From Bacilli bacterium (lineage in GTDB: Bacteria > Bacillota_I > Bacilli_A > RFN20 > CAG-826): a stretch of DNA of 41,036 nucleotides. The stretch covers positions 1-41,036 of the forward strand of contig JALRKT010000010.1 of the NCBI GenBank assembly GCA_023268805.1, read 5' to 3'. Under the pieces are notes generated by a model that had not been told where the DNA came from, ran no database searches, and saw only the letters and a list, made by a program, of their open reading frames with translations. Both the position numbers and the translations under genes were made by a program. The stretch's first letter is position 1; each line of letters opens with the position of its first letter. Positions 8,398 through 16,656 of this stretch are shown here, one piece after another.

Positions 8398-9621
8398 TTA
8401 TTCTTCCGGCTCTTCGTTTTCCGTAGGAATGGCTAGTTGCTCACCAAGTTGATCAAGATTTTTCAACTTCGATTGAATCATTCGGGTACGAGTCCCAATA
8501 AGCTTATCGAGCTCATTCCCCGCGGATTGGATTTTTTCTTGGGTCTTGGCAAGAACATCGGCAAACTTATCAAATTCATTACGCGCATTCGACAAGACTT
8601 GCCATACTTCTTGGGATTTTTTTTGAATGGCTAAGGTTTTAAAACCAATTTGTAAACTGTTGAGGAGGGCAGACATCGTGGTAGGTCCTGCTAAAACCAC
8701 TTTATATTTGGTTTGCAGTTTTTCGACTAAACCGCGCCGAATGGCTTCCGCGTAAAGTCCTTCAATCGGTAAAAATAGCACAGCAAAGTTCGTCGTGTAA
8801 GGCACTTCGATATACTTTGCCTCAATATCAGAAGCAAAACGTTCAATCTTTCCTTCCAGCACTTTTAAAGCCGCATCCACTTGTTTTAAATCATTGGTAT
8901 CATACGCCGCTAAGACCGCGTAATAATCTTCGAGTGGAAACTTCGAATCTATCGGTAAGAAAATCGACCGTTGACCATCCCCAGGAAGTTTAATGGCAAA
9001 CTCAACACGATCATGCGAACCTGGCCGGGTAGAGACTTCTTTGAGATACATATCCGGTGATAAAATCTCTTCCAAGATGCGACCGAGTTGAATCTCACCC
9101 ATAATACCCCGGGTCTTCACGTTGGATAAAGCCCGTTTTAATTCATCCACACCCGAAACAAGTCCTTGCATTTCTCCAAAACCTTTTTGCACGGTTTCAA
9201 ATTGGGCACTAATAAGTTGGAACTTTTGCGTAAGGCGTTCTTCAAGGGTTTTATTGAGTTTTTCATCGACGGTTTCACGCATTTTATCAAGTTTTTCTCC
9301 GTTATCTTTTTGGAGACGATCCAGGGAAGCAATGAGCGTTTCCCGTACGGTATCGAGTTGTTTTCCCATTTCGAGCCGTAAATGATTGGCTGCTTCTTGG
9401 GAAACTGAAATGGATTGGGTCAGTTGTTGACGAAACGCCTCTAAATTTTGTTGGGTATAGGTTTGATTCATTTGTAACGTTTTATCCAAAAAATCCGTGA
9501 CCATGGTTAAATCGGATTTTTTAAGGTGGTCTTGATTGGGTTTTTTCACAAGCAAAACAAGAACGACACTTATTAAAAGAATGGCGTTCATAATTGTTAA
9601 AATGAGTAAGGTTATATCCAT
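8398..9621 (-). CDS. rmuC: DNA recombination protein RmuC
   Basis: A 407-aa protein with one N-terminal membrane anchor (about residues 4-26), a long coiled-coil (about 30-190) and the RmuC core, including KTRGIMGEIQLGRILEEIL, LPGDGQ, LPIDSKFPLEDY and the VLFLPIEGLYAEA stretch. RmuC is a PD-(D/E)XK-like predicted nuclease linked to suppression of inversions at short repeats. The ATG at 9621 follows TATAAT by 6 nt without a Shine-Dalgarno. It lies upstream of the HEPN-NYN pair on the same strand (69-nt gap) and is divergent from the csoR-like gene. Confidence 0.92.
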   Translation of the reverse strand: MDITLLILTIMNAILLISVVLVLLVKKPNQDHLKKSDLTMVTDFLDKTLQMNQTYTQQNLEAFRQQLTQSISVSQEAANHLRLEMGKQLDTVRETLIASLDRLQKDNGEKLDKMRETVDEKLNKTLEERLTQKFQLISAQFETVQKGFGEMQGLVSGVDELKRALSNVKTRGIMGEIQLGRILEEILSPDMYLKEVSTRPGSHDRVEFAIKLPGDGQRSIFLPIDSKFPLEDYYAVLAAYDTNDLKQVDAALKVLEGKIERFASDIEAKYIEVPYTTNFAVLFLPIEGLYAEAIRRGLVEKLQTKYKVVLAGPTTMSALLNSLQIGFKTLAIQKKSQEVWQVLSNARNEFDKFADVLAKTQEKIQSAGNELDKLIGTRTRMIQSKLKNLDQLGEQLAIPTENEEPEE

Positions 9622-9627
9622 ACGTTT

Positions 9628-9633
9628 ATTATA
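9628..9633 (-). promoter_or_regulatory. -10 element of a probable leaderless rmuC promoter
   Basis: A perfect TATAAT (minus strand) lies 6 nt before the ATG. It sits inside an imperfect palindrome (GTTTAT...ATAAAC, 9624-9641) that could be an operator. No clear -35 or Shine-Dalgarno is visible. Confidence 0.5.
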
Positions 9634-9710
9634 CGATAAACCATCCCTTCTATCGGTATCATTCTTTAATGAGGTTGAATTTGCTACACTAAAGAAAGAA
9701 GGAAGTAACC

Positions 9711-9986
9711 ATGAAAAAAGAACATAAACTTTCTCAAGAACAAATTAAGCAACTTTTAAAAACCGCCCGTGGTCAACTCGAAGCGATTATCACCATGTAT
9801 GAAAATGACCGTTATTGTGTCGATATCACCAAACAAATTCTTGCTTTACAAGCATTACTCAAAAAGGCGAACAACTTTATTCTTCATGACCATATTCATG
9901 GATGTGTCAAAGATGCCATGGATGCCCATCAAACCGAAGAAAAACTCAAAGAACTTGCCGATATCATGGCCTTACTTCAACTCTAA
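9711..9986 (+). CDS. CsoR-type metal-sensing transcriptional repressor
   Basis: A 91-aa all-helical DUF156 protein. Cys36, His61 and Cys65 (RYC...HDHIHGCV) fall exactly at the Cu(I)-ligand positions of CsoR, which favours copper sensing over the formaldehyde (FrmR) or nickel (RcnR) subtypes. It has a Shine-Dalgarno (GAAGGAAG) and an extended -10 (TTGCTACACT) upstream. The stop codon touches the ATG of the following CotH-type lipoprotein gene, so the two form one unit. No copper ATPase or chaperone is seen nearby, which is unusual for a copper repressor. Confidence 0.88.
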   Translation: MKKEHKLSQEQIKQLLKTARGQLEAIITMYENDRYCVDITKQILALQALLKKANNFILHDHIHGCVKDAMDAHQTEEKLKELADIMALLQL

Positions 9987-11507
9987 ATGAAATCTTTTTC
10001 TACCTTTTTATTAGGAATCCTTGTATTGACAAGTTGCCAGTCATTTTCATTCCCGTCCACTTCTTCCATGCCTTCTTCGGAACCAACGGTGAATTTATTG
10101 CCTTCCGCGGAATATGAAACCTTTTGGCAACCGTCCGATAAAAACATCCGCCTTGAAATTCCACCTGAAACGTTAATCTGGATCGAATCGTATGGTTCAG
10201 AAAAAAATAATCCCAATAATGATTTTTACTTTCCCGTGACCTTTCATTTGGAAATGAATGGAGAGACCTACACTATACCGGAGGTAGGCATTCGCCAAAA
10301 AGGAAATATTTTTTCCCGCGGAACGTTTCTTAACGAAGAAGGTGATCTCATCTATCCTTTTCATTTCCGCTTATCGTTTGACCAAACCTTTGAGGACCCA
10401 TTTTATGCATCATTAGGCATTCAAAAAACGTGGATGAAGGGTCAACCAGATTATGAAACACGACAACAAAGACGATTGTTCGATATGAAGTCCCTAGAAT
10501 TCAAATGGAATCGTTCCAATGATCCGAGTTTAATCAATCAACCCTTTGCAAGTCGCTTATTTAATGAGCATGATGTCATCGCTCCGCAATCGACCTTATC
10601 TCCCATCACATTCGATCTCCCGGAAACGTCGGTGAATCTTGGCATGTACATCATCAATGAAGCGATTGATCAAACGTTCCTTGATCGTCATTTTGTCGGT
10701 GACCATGCTCAAGGGGACCTTTACAAAGTGTTATACCCCATCAACTTGGTCTTAGATGATGTGGCTTATATTGATATCACGACCGGCACATATGTTATTA
10801 AACCCTGGATGGTTGGGGTAGAAAATACGCTCGAAGGTTATCATCCTGTGTATGATTTAAAAACGAATAAATCCACCTCGCAACATGAACCCTTATTAAA
10901 CCTGTTAAAGACCTTAAAATCTGCGCGTCTTTATCAAGAAGAGGAGCGACTAGAGCGTTTATCTTCCGTGGTCGACATTCCTTCCTTCCTACGGTATGCG
11001 AGTGTCAGTTTTCTCAACGGTAACCCGGATGATATGCGGAATAACACGAATAATACCTACGTGTATTTTGATGGCGTCACTCAACAAGCCACCTTTATTC
11101 CCTACGATAACGATTGGAGTCTTGGTGTCACTTGGGATGAAGCCTTAACCGAACGCATCGCCAATAAATCACCCTATGACGCGACCAATAGTTTTGATCA
11201 AACCATCATCAATCCTTTGTACTGGTTAACAATTTTTGACGCGGAAGGTTCTTTACAAAGTCAACTGTATCCTTTAATTGCTTCGCTTCAAACATCCTTT
11301 ACCCAACACCTTATCGCCCTGAAAGAGAGTGTTTATTTTACCCCAACATATTATCAATCCTTGATGGATGCCTATACGATGCATTATGAAACCATCCATG
11401 AAACTGTGACCCTTCCCAATCCTTCCCGTTTTATTTCCATCGAACGCTTTGAATATCATTACACCCACATTCAAGCAACCTTAGCCACGCTATCTTTCAC
11501 CGAATAG
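9987..11507 (+). CDS. CotH-kinase family lipoprotein
   Basis: A 506-aa exported lipoprotein: short signal peptide with lipobox LTSC (Cys17), a Ser-rich linker to about residue 35, then a CotH-kinase-like domain. Features include GIRQKGNIFSRG, LFDMKSLEFKWN, and NPDDMRNNTNNTYVYF followed by FIPYDNDWSLG, matching the conserved Asp-containing motif of CotH-type protein or secondary-metabolite kinases. It would act on the outer face of the membrane; the substrate is unknown. It begins directly after the csoR-like stop (TAAATG) with no Shine-Dalgarno, so translation probably depends on coupling. Confidence 0.8.
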   Translation: MKSFSTFLLGILVLTSCQSFSFPSTSSMPSSEPTVNLLPSAEYETFWQPSDKNIRLEIPPETLIWIESYGSEKNNPNNDFYFPVTFHLEMNGETYTIPEVGIRQKGNIFSRGTFLNEEGDLIYPFHFRLSFDQTFEDPFYASLGIQKTWMKGQPDYETRQQRRLFDMKSLEFKWNRSNDPSLINQPFASRLFNEHDVIAPQSTLSPITFDLPETSVNLGMYIINEAIDQTFLDRHFVGDHAQGDLYKVLYPINLVLDDVAYIDITTGTYVIKPWMVGVENTLEGYHPVYDLKTNKSTSQHEPLLNLLKTLKSARLYQEEERLERLSSVVDIPSFLRYASVSFLNGNPDDMRNNTNNTYVYFDGVTQQATFIPYDNDWSLGVTWDEALTERIANKSPYDATNSFDQTIINPLYWLTIFDAEGSLQSQLYPLIASLQTSFTQHLIALKESVYFTPTYYQSLMDAYTMHYETIHETVTLPNPSRFISIERFEYHYTHIQATLATLSFTE

Positions 11508-11539
11508 CCTCGTGCGTGTGCGTTTCTTTTTATACGTAT

Positions 11540-11563
11540 TTAACGATACATCGTTAACTTTTT
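11540..11563 (+). terminator. Perfect hairpin plus T-run after the CotH gene
   Basis: TTAACGAT and ATCGTTAA are exact inverse copies separated by AC and followed by CTTTTT. It probably ends the csoR-cotH transcript. A dimeric repressor site for the next gene is an alternative. Confidence 0.5.
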
Positions 11564-11631
11564 ATAAACAAAATTCGCCCTTTACAACGTGTTTTTTCAG
11601 TGTTTAACTTAGGGACACAAGGAGGTGTTCC

Positions 11632-12321
11632 ATGGCTAAACCACTCGAACCCAAAGCTAAACTACTCGCCCGTCTCCACCAACCCCAATCCCCTCGTATT
11701 TGGACCGTAGAAGCTTTTTCAGCACTTCGTCTACAAAGAAAGACACAAGGTCATCGAAAAACTATTTCCTATGATTGGAAGGATAAAACCTACACCTTTG
11801 ATTCTCTTGCAGAAAAACGGATCTTTCGTTGGTTTGCCACCAGCTTCTCACCGCAAGCAATGGCGGTGCAATCCTATAAAATTCAGCGCGAAAAATCGCA
11901 TCAAGTTTATTTCCCAGACTTACAAATCCTTGATTCAACAGGAACCCTTTATCTTGTCGAAGTCAAATCCACCCTCGATTTACTTTTACCGGAGGTGCAC
12001 TACAAATACGCGTTACTGCAAACGCATTCTAACCAAGAAGGACTAGGTTACGCCCTCATGGATCAACGGGGCTATACAATGGACTATTTTCTTGATCAAG
12101 GCAAACTTCATAAACAACCTCTTTATCCGACGATGAAAACACTTTTTGAACACGACGTCATCAATCGTCCCTTGTTTGATAAGCATCGTCATAACTATGC
12201 CCAAAAGGATCGAAAAAAAGTTTCGTTATTTACGCGTATCTTTGTCGCTTATGCCCTCCAACATGGCTATGTGTTAAATCAATCGTATCGCACCTCTGAT
12301 TGGCAATTAATACGCAGTTAA
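11632..12321 (+). CDS. TnsA-like PD-(D/E)XK endonuclease, stand-alone
   Basis: A 229-aa soluble protein. The region FDSLAEKRIFRWF (E61), YFPDLQIL (D96) and LYLVEVKST (E110, K112) gives the E...PD...ExK layout of TnsA-type and related restriction-like endonucleases. The C-terminal third is basic and contains no obvious second catalytic motif. TnsA normally works with TnsB/C in Tn7-like transposition, but no such genes are adjacent, so it may be a domesticated or defence nuclease. It has a strong Shine-Dalgarno (AAGGAGGTG) and a possible promoter (TTTACA, 17 nt, TTAACT at 11581-11609). The VWA gene follows on the same strand. Confidence 0.6.
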   Translation: MAKPLEPKAKLLARLHQPQSPRIWTVEAFSALRLQRKTQGHRKTISYDWKDKTYTFDSLAEKRIFRWFATSFSPQAMAVQSYKIQREKSHQVYFPDLQILDSTGTLYLVEVKSTLDLLLPEVHYKYALLQTHSNQEGLGYALMDQRGYTMDYFLDQGKLHKQPLYPTMKTLFEHDVINRPLFDKHRHNYAQKDRKKVSLFTRIFVAYALQHGYVLNQSYRTSDWQLIRS

Positions 12322-12324
12322 AAT

Positions 12325-12341
12325 GTTTCCTCTGAGGAAAC
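12325..12341. repeat. 17-bp palindrome between the nuclease and VWA genes
   Basis: GTTTCCTC and GAGGAAAC are perfect inverse copies around one T, directly after the nuclease stop and 54 nt before the VWA start. It has no T-run, so it is more likely an operator or mRNA hairpin than a terminator. Confidence 0.4.
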
Positions 12342-12394
12342 CAAACACCTCCGAAGAAACGTTAAAGTTAAAGCATCCAAAGGAGGAACCAAAC

Positions 12395-13054
12395 ATGAAA
12401 AAAGATTTGGTCGAACTCGTCTTCATTCTAGACCGTTCAGGATCGATGCGAGGGTTAGAGTCTGATACGATAGGAGGATTTAACAATCTTCTGGAAAAAC
12501 AACGTAAGGAAAAAGGAGATGCTGTCATTTCAACCGTGTTATTTGATCACGACTTTGACGTTGTGCACAATCGCAATGACATTCAACGCGTTGAACCCCT
12601 CACCGACAAACAATACTTTGTCCGTGGGTCGACCGCGATGCTTGATGCGATTGGACGTAGCATTCTCAAAATTCGGGAAGTCCATCGTCATTTAGGACCT
12701 GATAATGTTCCGGAAAAAACGATGTTTGTGATTACGACTGACGGCATGGAAAATGCCTCACGCGACTTTGATTGGCAAACGGTGAAACGTCTCATCAGTG
12801 AATCCACGGAAAAAGATGGTTGGGAGTTTGTCTTTTTAGGCGCGAACATTGATGCGGCAGAAACCGCAGGACGGATGGGCATCCGTAAAGAACGGGCAGC
12901 CAACTATGTTCACGATGAACATGGAACCGAAACCAACTTTAATGTGCTTGATCGCGAAATTGCCTATTTACGTTCCACAAAGAATCTTCGTGAGTCGTGG
13001 AAGGATGACATCGATCTCGACTTTAAAACACGCGTCAGTAAGAAGAAAAAATAA
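12395..13054 (+). CDS. VWA-domain protein
   Basis: A 219-aa single von Willebrand A domain with an intact MIDAS: D13-R-S15-G-S17 (LDRSGSM), T80 (RGSTAMLD) and D116 (TTDGMENAS). No signal peptide or membrane segment is seen, so it is probably cytoplasmic. Similar small VWA proteins pair with diverse partners and often serve as metal-dependent adaptors. The partner here is unknown, possibly the adjacent nuclease. An upstream ATG at 12323 is in frame, but AAAGGAGGAACC stands immediately before the ATG at 12395, which I chose. Confidence 0.85.
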   Translation: MKKDLVELVFILDRSGSMRGLESDTIGGFNNLLEKQRKEKGDAVISTVLFDHDFDVVHNRNDIQRVEPLTDKQYFVRGSTAMLDAIGRSILKIREVHRHLGPDNVPEKTMFVITTDGMENASRDFDWQTVKRLISESTEKDGWEFVFLGANIDAAETAGRMGIRKERAANYVHDEHGTETNFNVLDREIAYLRSTKNLRESWKDDIDLDFKTRVSKKKK

Positions 13055-13073
13055 TACTACGAACCGTTTCGTC

Positions 13074-13110
13074 AAAAAACGTGAAGCATGGGGGATTGCT
13101 TCACGTTTTT
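13074..13110. terminator. Strong bidirectional Rho-independent terminator
   Basis: ACGTGAAGCA and TGCTTCACGT pair perfectly around an 8-nt loop, with A-run and T-run flanks. It ends the VWA transcript and can serve the minus strand too. The minus-strand TetR remnant runs into it. Confidence 0.9.
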
Positions 13111-13241
13111 CTTAGGATGGTTTTTCGTTTGATTTTAGCGCGTTGGGTTAGTTCTCCGATGCATAATTGATTAAGGTGTGTTTCTGGTTCCGATAGAAAT
13201 GCGATAAATGCATTCGCTAATTGAATTTTAGATAGAGAAAT
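13101..13241 (-). pseudogene. TetR/AcrR N-terminal remnant
   Basis: An uninterrupted but start-less frame of about 46 codons between stops reads ISLSKIQLANAFIAFLSE, then about ten more residues, then IGELTQRAKIKRKTILRKT. This follows the first helices and HTH of TetR-family repressors. The frame stops inside the terminator hairpin, with no C-terminal ligand-binding domain after it. The rest of 13242-13308 holds nothing I recognise. Confidence 0.4.
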
Positions 13242-13308
13242 TCATCTTCAAGATGATTTACCATATTTATAACACTAACGCAATTATTCTAGAATGAAAA
13301 GTAAAGAT

Positions 13309-13992
13309 TTAAGCGATCGTGTCGAGATCTGTGAATTTTAAAAAGGTATAAAAAAGTACGGCAAGTCCACTTCCTGAAAGCGGTCCAATAACATACACCC
13401 AAAGTTGTTCAAGGGCTTGGCCTCCCTCTAGGAGTGCAGGGGCAATGCTTCTTGCAGGATTCAACGACGCACTACTAACGGGACCGCCCACTAAAATCAG
13501 TCCTACTAAGGTTAAAGAAACAATCAGTCCAATAAATGGTTGGAGGCTTTTGCGTTGACTGATTGCAAGTACGGTATACACCAAGATAAAGGTTAAAAAG
13601 CTTTCAAAAACCAAGGCGACCCATAAAGGAATTTGACTGACATCAACGCCACTTGCGCCTAAACCTTGATACACATCCGTTCCTGCCGCCATCGATAAAC
13701 TGAGAGAGGCAAAAAGTGCACCCAGGATTTGTGCAACCCAATAAATAAAAGCTTCTTTCAAAGCCATACGTCGATTCAAAACAAAGGCGAATGTCACCGC
13801 AGGATTTAAGTGAGCCCCAGAAATATGCCCTAGCGTATAAATCGCAATCAACGCACCTGTACCAAAAGCAAAGGCAACGCCTAATAAGTTATTGCCTAAT
13901 CCAAAAGCAATCGAGCCTGTCCCTATAAATACCAAAATAAACGTTCCATAAAACTCCGCAAGAAATCGACGAATGGGTAAGGTTAATTTCAT
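13309..13992 (-). CDS. MIP-family aquaporin / glycerol facilitator
   Basis: A 227-aa membrane channel with six hydrophobic helices and both NPA boxes (residues 63-65 in GAHLNPAVT and 178-180 in ASLNPARS). Its compact length and NPAR second box suit AqpZ-like water channels, although glycerol conduction cannot be excluded. Its ATG overlaps the stop of the decayed upstream tetR gene by 4 nt (ATGA), so it was once translationally coupled to that regulator. The channel frame itself is intact. Confidence 0.93.
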   Translation of the reverse strand: MKLTLPIRRFLAEFYGTFILVFIGTGSIAFGLGNNLLGVAFAFGTGALIAIYTLGHISGAHLNPAVTFAFVLNRRMALKEAFIYWVAQILGALFASLSLSMAAGTDVYQGLGASGVDVSQIPLWVALVFESFLTFILVYTVLAISQRKSLQPFIGLIVSLTLVGLILVGGPVSSASLNPARSIAPALLEGGQALEQLWVYVIGPLSGSGLAVLFYTFLKFTDLDTIA

Positions 13993-14580
13993 GAATTAGA
14001 CTCCTTAATGCCATCATACGCTTTCGCATTCTTTCGAGCAATGGCACGTTCGACATAATCTCTGACAATAGGTAAAGAGTAGGTCGTATACACATCTGGA
14101 TCAATGTCAAAAACCTTATCGAGTAATATGTGTTGAAGAATAATCGTTGTTATACCTGATGCATAAAAACTAGCGTGGGCATAAACCTCACTCGAACATA
14201 AGGTGTTATCCGCATCAATATGCTTAAAATTTCTTAATTGATAGGCGAATATTTCTTGTTCAACAAATTGCCGAATCATTGGACTAAAATTCGATTCAAA
14301 AATAATTTTTATGTAAAGGCGTTTACGCCGGATTTGGCAATAAATACGTTGAAAGCATCCTTAAATGAAAAAACTATTCACGGTAGCGTGATGGAAAATA
14401 AAATTTTTTATAATATACCCTTTGATAAAGTCATTCAGATCTACAAAAGAGGGTAATACGTGACCCGATTGATGTTTGCTAATAAAACTAATTCGCGCAC
14501 ATTCAATCCAAAAGAAGTTAATGTAAATCGATCAATCTTTCCAAGGCATTCGCTAAAATTTCTTTGGCTTTTGTCGCCAT
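13989..14580 (-). pseudogene. Frameshifted TetR/AcrR regulator upstream of the aquaporin
   Basis: Three frames together restore a TetR protein. ATG at 14580 gives MATKAKEILANALERLIDLH, then stops. After a shift the HTH continues as LNVRELVLLANINRVTYY; after another shift, FVDLNDFIKGYIIKNF. A stop follows at 14361-14363. The C-terminal ligand-binding part is open from 14279 and ends in a 4-nt overlap with the aquaporin start. The 96-aa open frame at 13989-14279 (VYAHASFYASGITTIILQHI) is therefore a relic rather than a gene. Sequencing error could explain one frameshift but hardly all the defects. Confidence 0.7.
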
Positions 14581-14659
14581 AAATGTACCGGGTTTAGACT
14601 ACGTTATTCTTCGCGTTAAGTAAATTCAAAAAGAAACACTTAATAAAAAGTGTAGCCAA

Positions 14660-14691
14660 TAAAAAAAGAGGATGTATCATCCCCTTTTTTT
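14660..14691 (-). terminator. Terminator of the methyltransferase / catabolic operon
   Basis: On the minus strand an A-run, GGATG (paired with CATCC) and a run of seven T form a hairpin about 90 nt after the methyltransferase stop. The rest of 14581-14779 has no gene I can support. Confidence 0.7.
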
Positions 14692-14779
14692 GGATACGTC
14701 TTCAAAGTATATATTGTTTTAAACGAACATATTTTATGGTAGTTAATATGTGCTAACAAAATCGTATAAAATGAAACAA

Positions 14780-15706
14780 TTATTTTTCTCTTTTTGACAT
14801 CGCTTTCATGGATGTCTCTAACCAATAAACCCATGGGGCTTTTAGCTGAAGTTCTGCTTCCAACTTTTTTAAAGTAATGTAAAGCGGCAACCCATCTTCA
14901 ACGGTTTGATAAATATCAATAAAAACGTAATTAAAGGTGTCTAATTTATTCGTTTGAAGGTAAGCTATTCCATCGGCTAAGACGACATAAATTTTTTCTT
15001 TAAAAGGAAAATGAGGAAGAATTTCTTGTTGAAATAATTCAATGACGAACGGATCGTTTTCAATGATGGTCACCGATGAAACGCTTTCTTTTTGACTGAC
15101 CATGAAAGCAAAATAACCCATACCACATCCCAACGTTAATACCGATCCGTGCGCTCTTTCAATCGGTTGTTTCATAGTTTCAATCTCAAAAGGAGTCACA
15201 CTCATCCAAATCGAATCATTTTTTAATAAACACGGATATAAAAAAGGGTGACGAGCAAACCCAAGAGAGGTGATTTCTAATCCCTTGTGTGTAGAGTCAA
15301 TAAAAACATCTCCCATTAAAAAAGGTTGATAAGCAGGAAAGACGCCATATGAAAGTTCCCAAGAACCGAACTTCTTTTCATTCCAAGGAATCATTTTTAG
15401 ATAATCATTATCTTTATATGGAGTAAGGTCAACTTCGTGAAGCATTTGTTGAAAGGATGCAAAGGGTATTGTTTTCGATCGATAAATTTTTTTTAGTCCC
15501 CCAAAATAATAATCTTTGACGAGTTGGGTTTCATCCCATGTGTTTAAATCAGTGATGAACTCAGAGGCAAAATCGTCATTTTGGTATGCTTCTAGGGCGT
15601 TTTCATCTGTTTTTAAAAGTGTTGTTAATTGGATTGCAATTTGTTGATTTAATTCTCGAATTGACGCATTTATTTTCGGTAAAACATGTTTTGTTTTCAT
15701 CCCCAT
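14780..15706 (-). CDS. Class I SAM-dependent methyltransferase
   Basis: A 308-aa protein. The C-terminal half is a Rossmann-fold methyltransferase: motif I LTLGCGMGYFAFM (about residues 192-204), the acidic end of beta-2 IIENDPF, LADGIAYL, and the NYVFIDIYQ motif. The N-terminal 180 residues are family-specific, with a WELSYGVFPAYQPFL stretch that could form the substrate pocket. The fold resembles spermidine-synthase-like proteins, but polyamine motifs are absent. It lies 23 nt after the carbamate kinase gene as last gene of the operon and lacks a clear Shine-Dalgarno. Its role in the pathway is unknown. Confidence 0.75.
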   Translation of the reverse strand: MGMKTKHVLPKINASIRELNQQIAIQLTTLLKTDENALEAYQNDDFASEFITDLNTWDETQLVKDYYFGGLKKIYRSKTIPFASFQQMLHEVDLTPYKDNDYLKMIPWNEKKFGSWELSYGVFPAYQPFLMGDVFIDSTHKGLEITSLGFARHPFLYPCLLKNDSIWMSVTPFEIETMKQPIERAHGSVLTLGCGMGYFAFMVSQKESVSSVTIIENDPFVIELFQQEILPHFPFKEKIYVVLADGIAYLQTNKLDTFNYVFIDIYQTVEDGLPLYITLKKLEAELQLKAPWVYWLETSMKAMSKREK

Positions 15707-15729
15707 AAGTATATCGAAAAAAACATTAA

Positions 15730-16656
15730 TTAATCGATGATTTGCGTTCCGGCACGTCCTTCCACAATGGCAGATGCATCCGTTAACGCACCAATAATGG
15801 CAATTCGTTGGGTATATCCTTGGACAAAGGCTTTTGCAGCCAACACTTTGGGTAACATACTACCAGGTGCAAAATGGCCATCATCAATGTATCTTTGTAG
15901 TTCTTCGGTCTTCACGGTATCAAGTTTATGTTGATTCGGTTTACCGTAATGGATCAAGACGTTGGGAACACCTGTTAAAAGAATGAGTCGATCAGCATCC
16001 AATAAACTCGCTAATTTACTTGCAGCAAAATCCTTATCAATGACCGCATCTAATCCCGACAATGTCTTGTTCTTTTTGGCAACCGGAATCCCGCCACCTC
16101 CTGAGGCAATAACAGTATAACCAAGACGAATTAAGTCTAATATGGCATCTTTTTCCATCATCGAAATAGGTTGAGGCGATGCCACGACTTGTCGATAACC
16201 TCTACCAGCATCTTCTACCATGGCAAACCCTTGTTTTTCTAATACTTTCGCTTGCTCTTCTGTATAAAAACCTCCGATTGGCTTTGTGGGATGTTGAAAA
16301 GCAGCATCTTGTTCATCCACTTCTACCTGAGTAATGACTGTCACGGGTTTAATGGGAATGTTTTTGACAATACTTGCATTGTAAAAAGCATGCTGTAGTG
16401 CATAGCCAATGTATCCTTGTGACATAGCACCCGCATGATTTAGATTGACGAAAGGAATTTTCTCTAAATGCTGATGGGCATAATCAAGACTTGTTTTAAT
16501 CATTCCAACTTGGGGTCCATTCCCATGCACAAGCACGACCTGATGGCCTTGCTGAATTAAATCTAAAATTGGTAAAGCGACTTCAAAAGCAAGTTTGGCT
16601 TGTTCTTCGGGGTTGTTTCCCAAGGCGTTACCGCCGAGTGCAAAAACAATTTTCAT
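15730..16656 (-). CDS. arcC: Carbamate kinase
   Basis: A 308-aa amino-acid-kinase-fold enzyme: ALGGNAL at the start, VVLVHGNGPQVG, the ASGGGGIPV loop, a DKDFAASKLA nucleotide-site motif, and the LTGVPNV strand. It converts carbamoyl phosphate and ADP to ATP, ammonia and CO2. Its ATG overlaps the DUF1116 stop by 4 nt, so it is coupled to fdrA-DUF1116 rather than to arginine deiminase genes. This points to the oxalurate/carbamoyl-compound pathway (AllK role in E. coli) and ATP gain by substrate-level phosphorylation. Confidence 0.95.
   Translation of the reverse strand: MKIVFALGGNALGNNPEEQAKLAFEVALPILDLIQQGHQVVLVHGNGPQVGMIKTSLDYAHQHLEKIPFVNLNHAGAMSQGYIGYALQHAFYNASIVKNIPIKPVTVITQVEVDEQDAAFQHPTKPIGGFYTEEQAKVLEKQGFAMVEDAGRGYRQVVASPQPISMMEKDAILDLIRLGYTVIASGGGGIPVAKKNKTLSGLDAVIDKDFAASKLASLLDADRLILLTGVPNVLIHYGKPNQHKLDTVKTEELQRYIDDGHFAPGSMLPKVLAAKAFVQGYTQRIAIIGALTDASAIVEGRAGTQIID

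Noticed and set aside
11632-12321. Tn7-like transposon end
   Set aside because: No TnsB, TnsC or TniQ genes, end repeats or attachment site were seen; only the TnsA-like nuclease is present.
13989-14279. Open frame of 96 aa as an independent small gene
   Set aside because: It is the C-terminal half of a TetR protein whose N-terminus is readable upstream in other frames, and it has no ribosome site.
14238-14456. Plus-strand 72-aa frame, first thought to be an integrase fragment
   Set aside because: It lies antisense to the TetR relic, shows no integrase motif and has no ribosome site.
14640-14834. Minus-strand 64-aa frame after the methyltransferase
   Set aside because: It starts inside the methyltransferase in another frame and runs through the terminator hairpin.
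15730-16656. Carbamate kinase as part of an arginine deiminase pathway
   Set aside because: No arginine deiminase, ornithine carbamoyltransferase or arginine/ornithine antiporter gene is adjacent; the overlap is with DUF1116.
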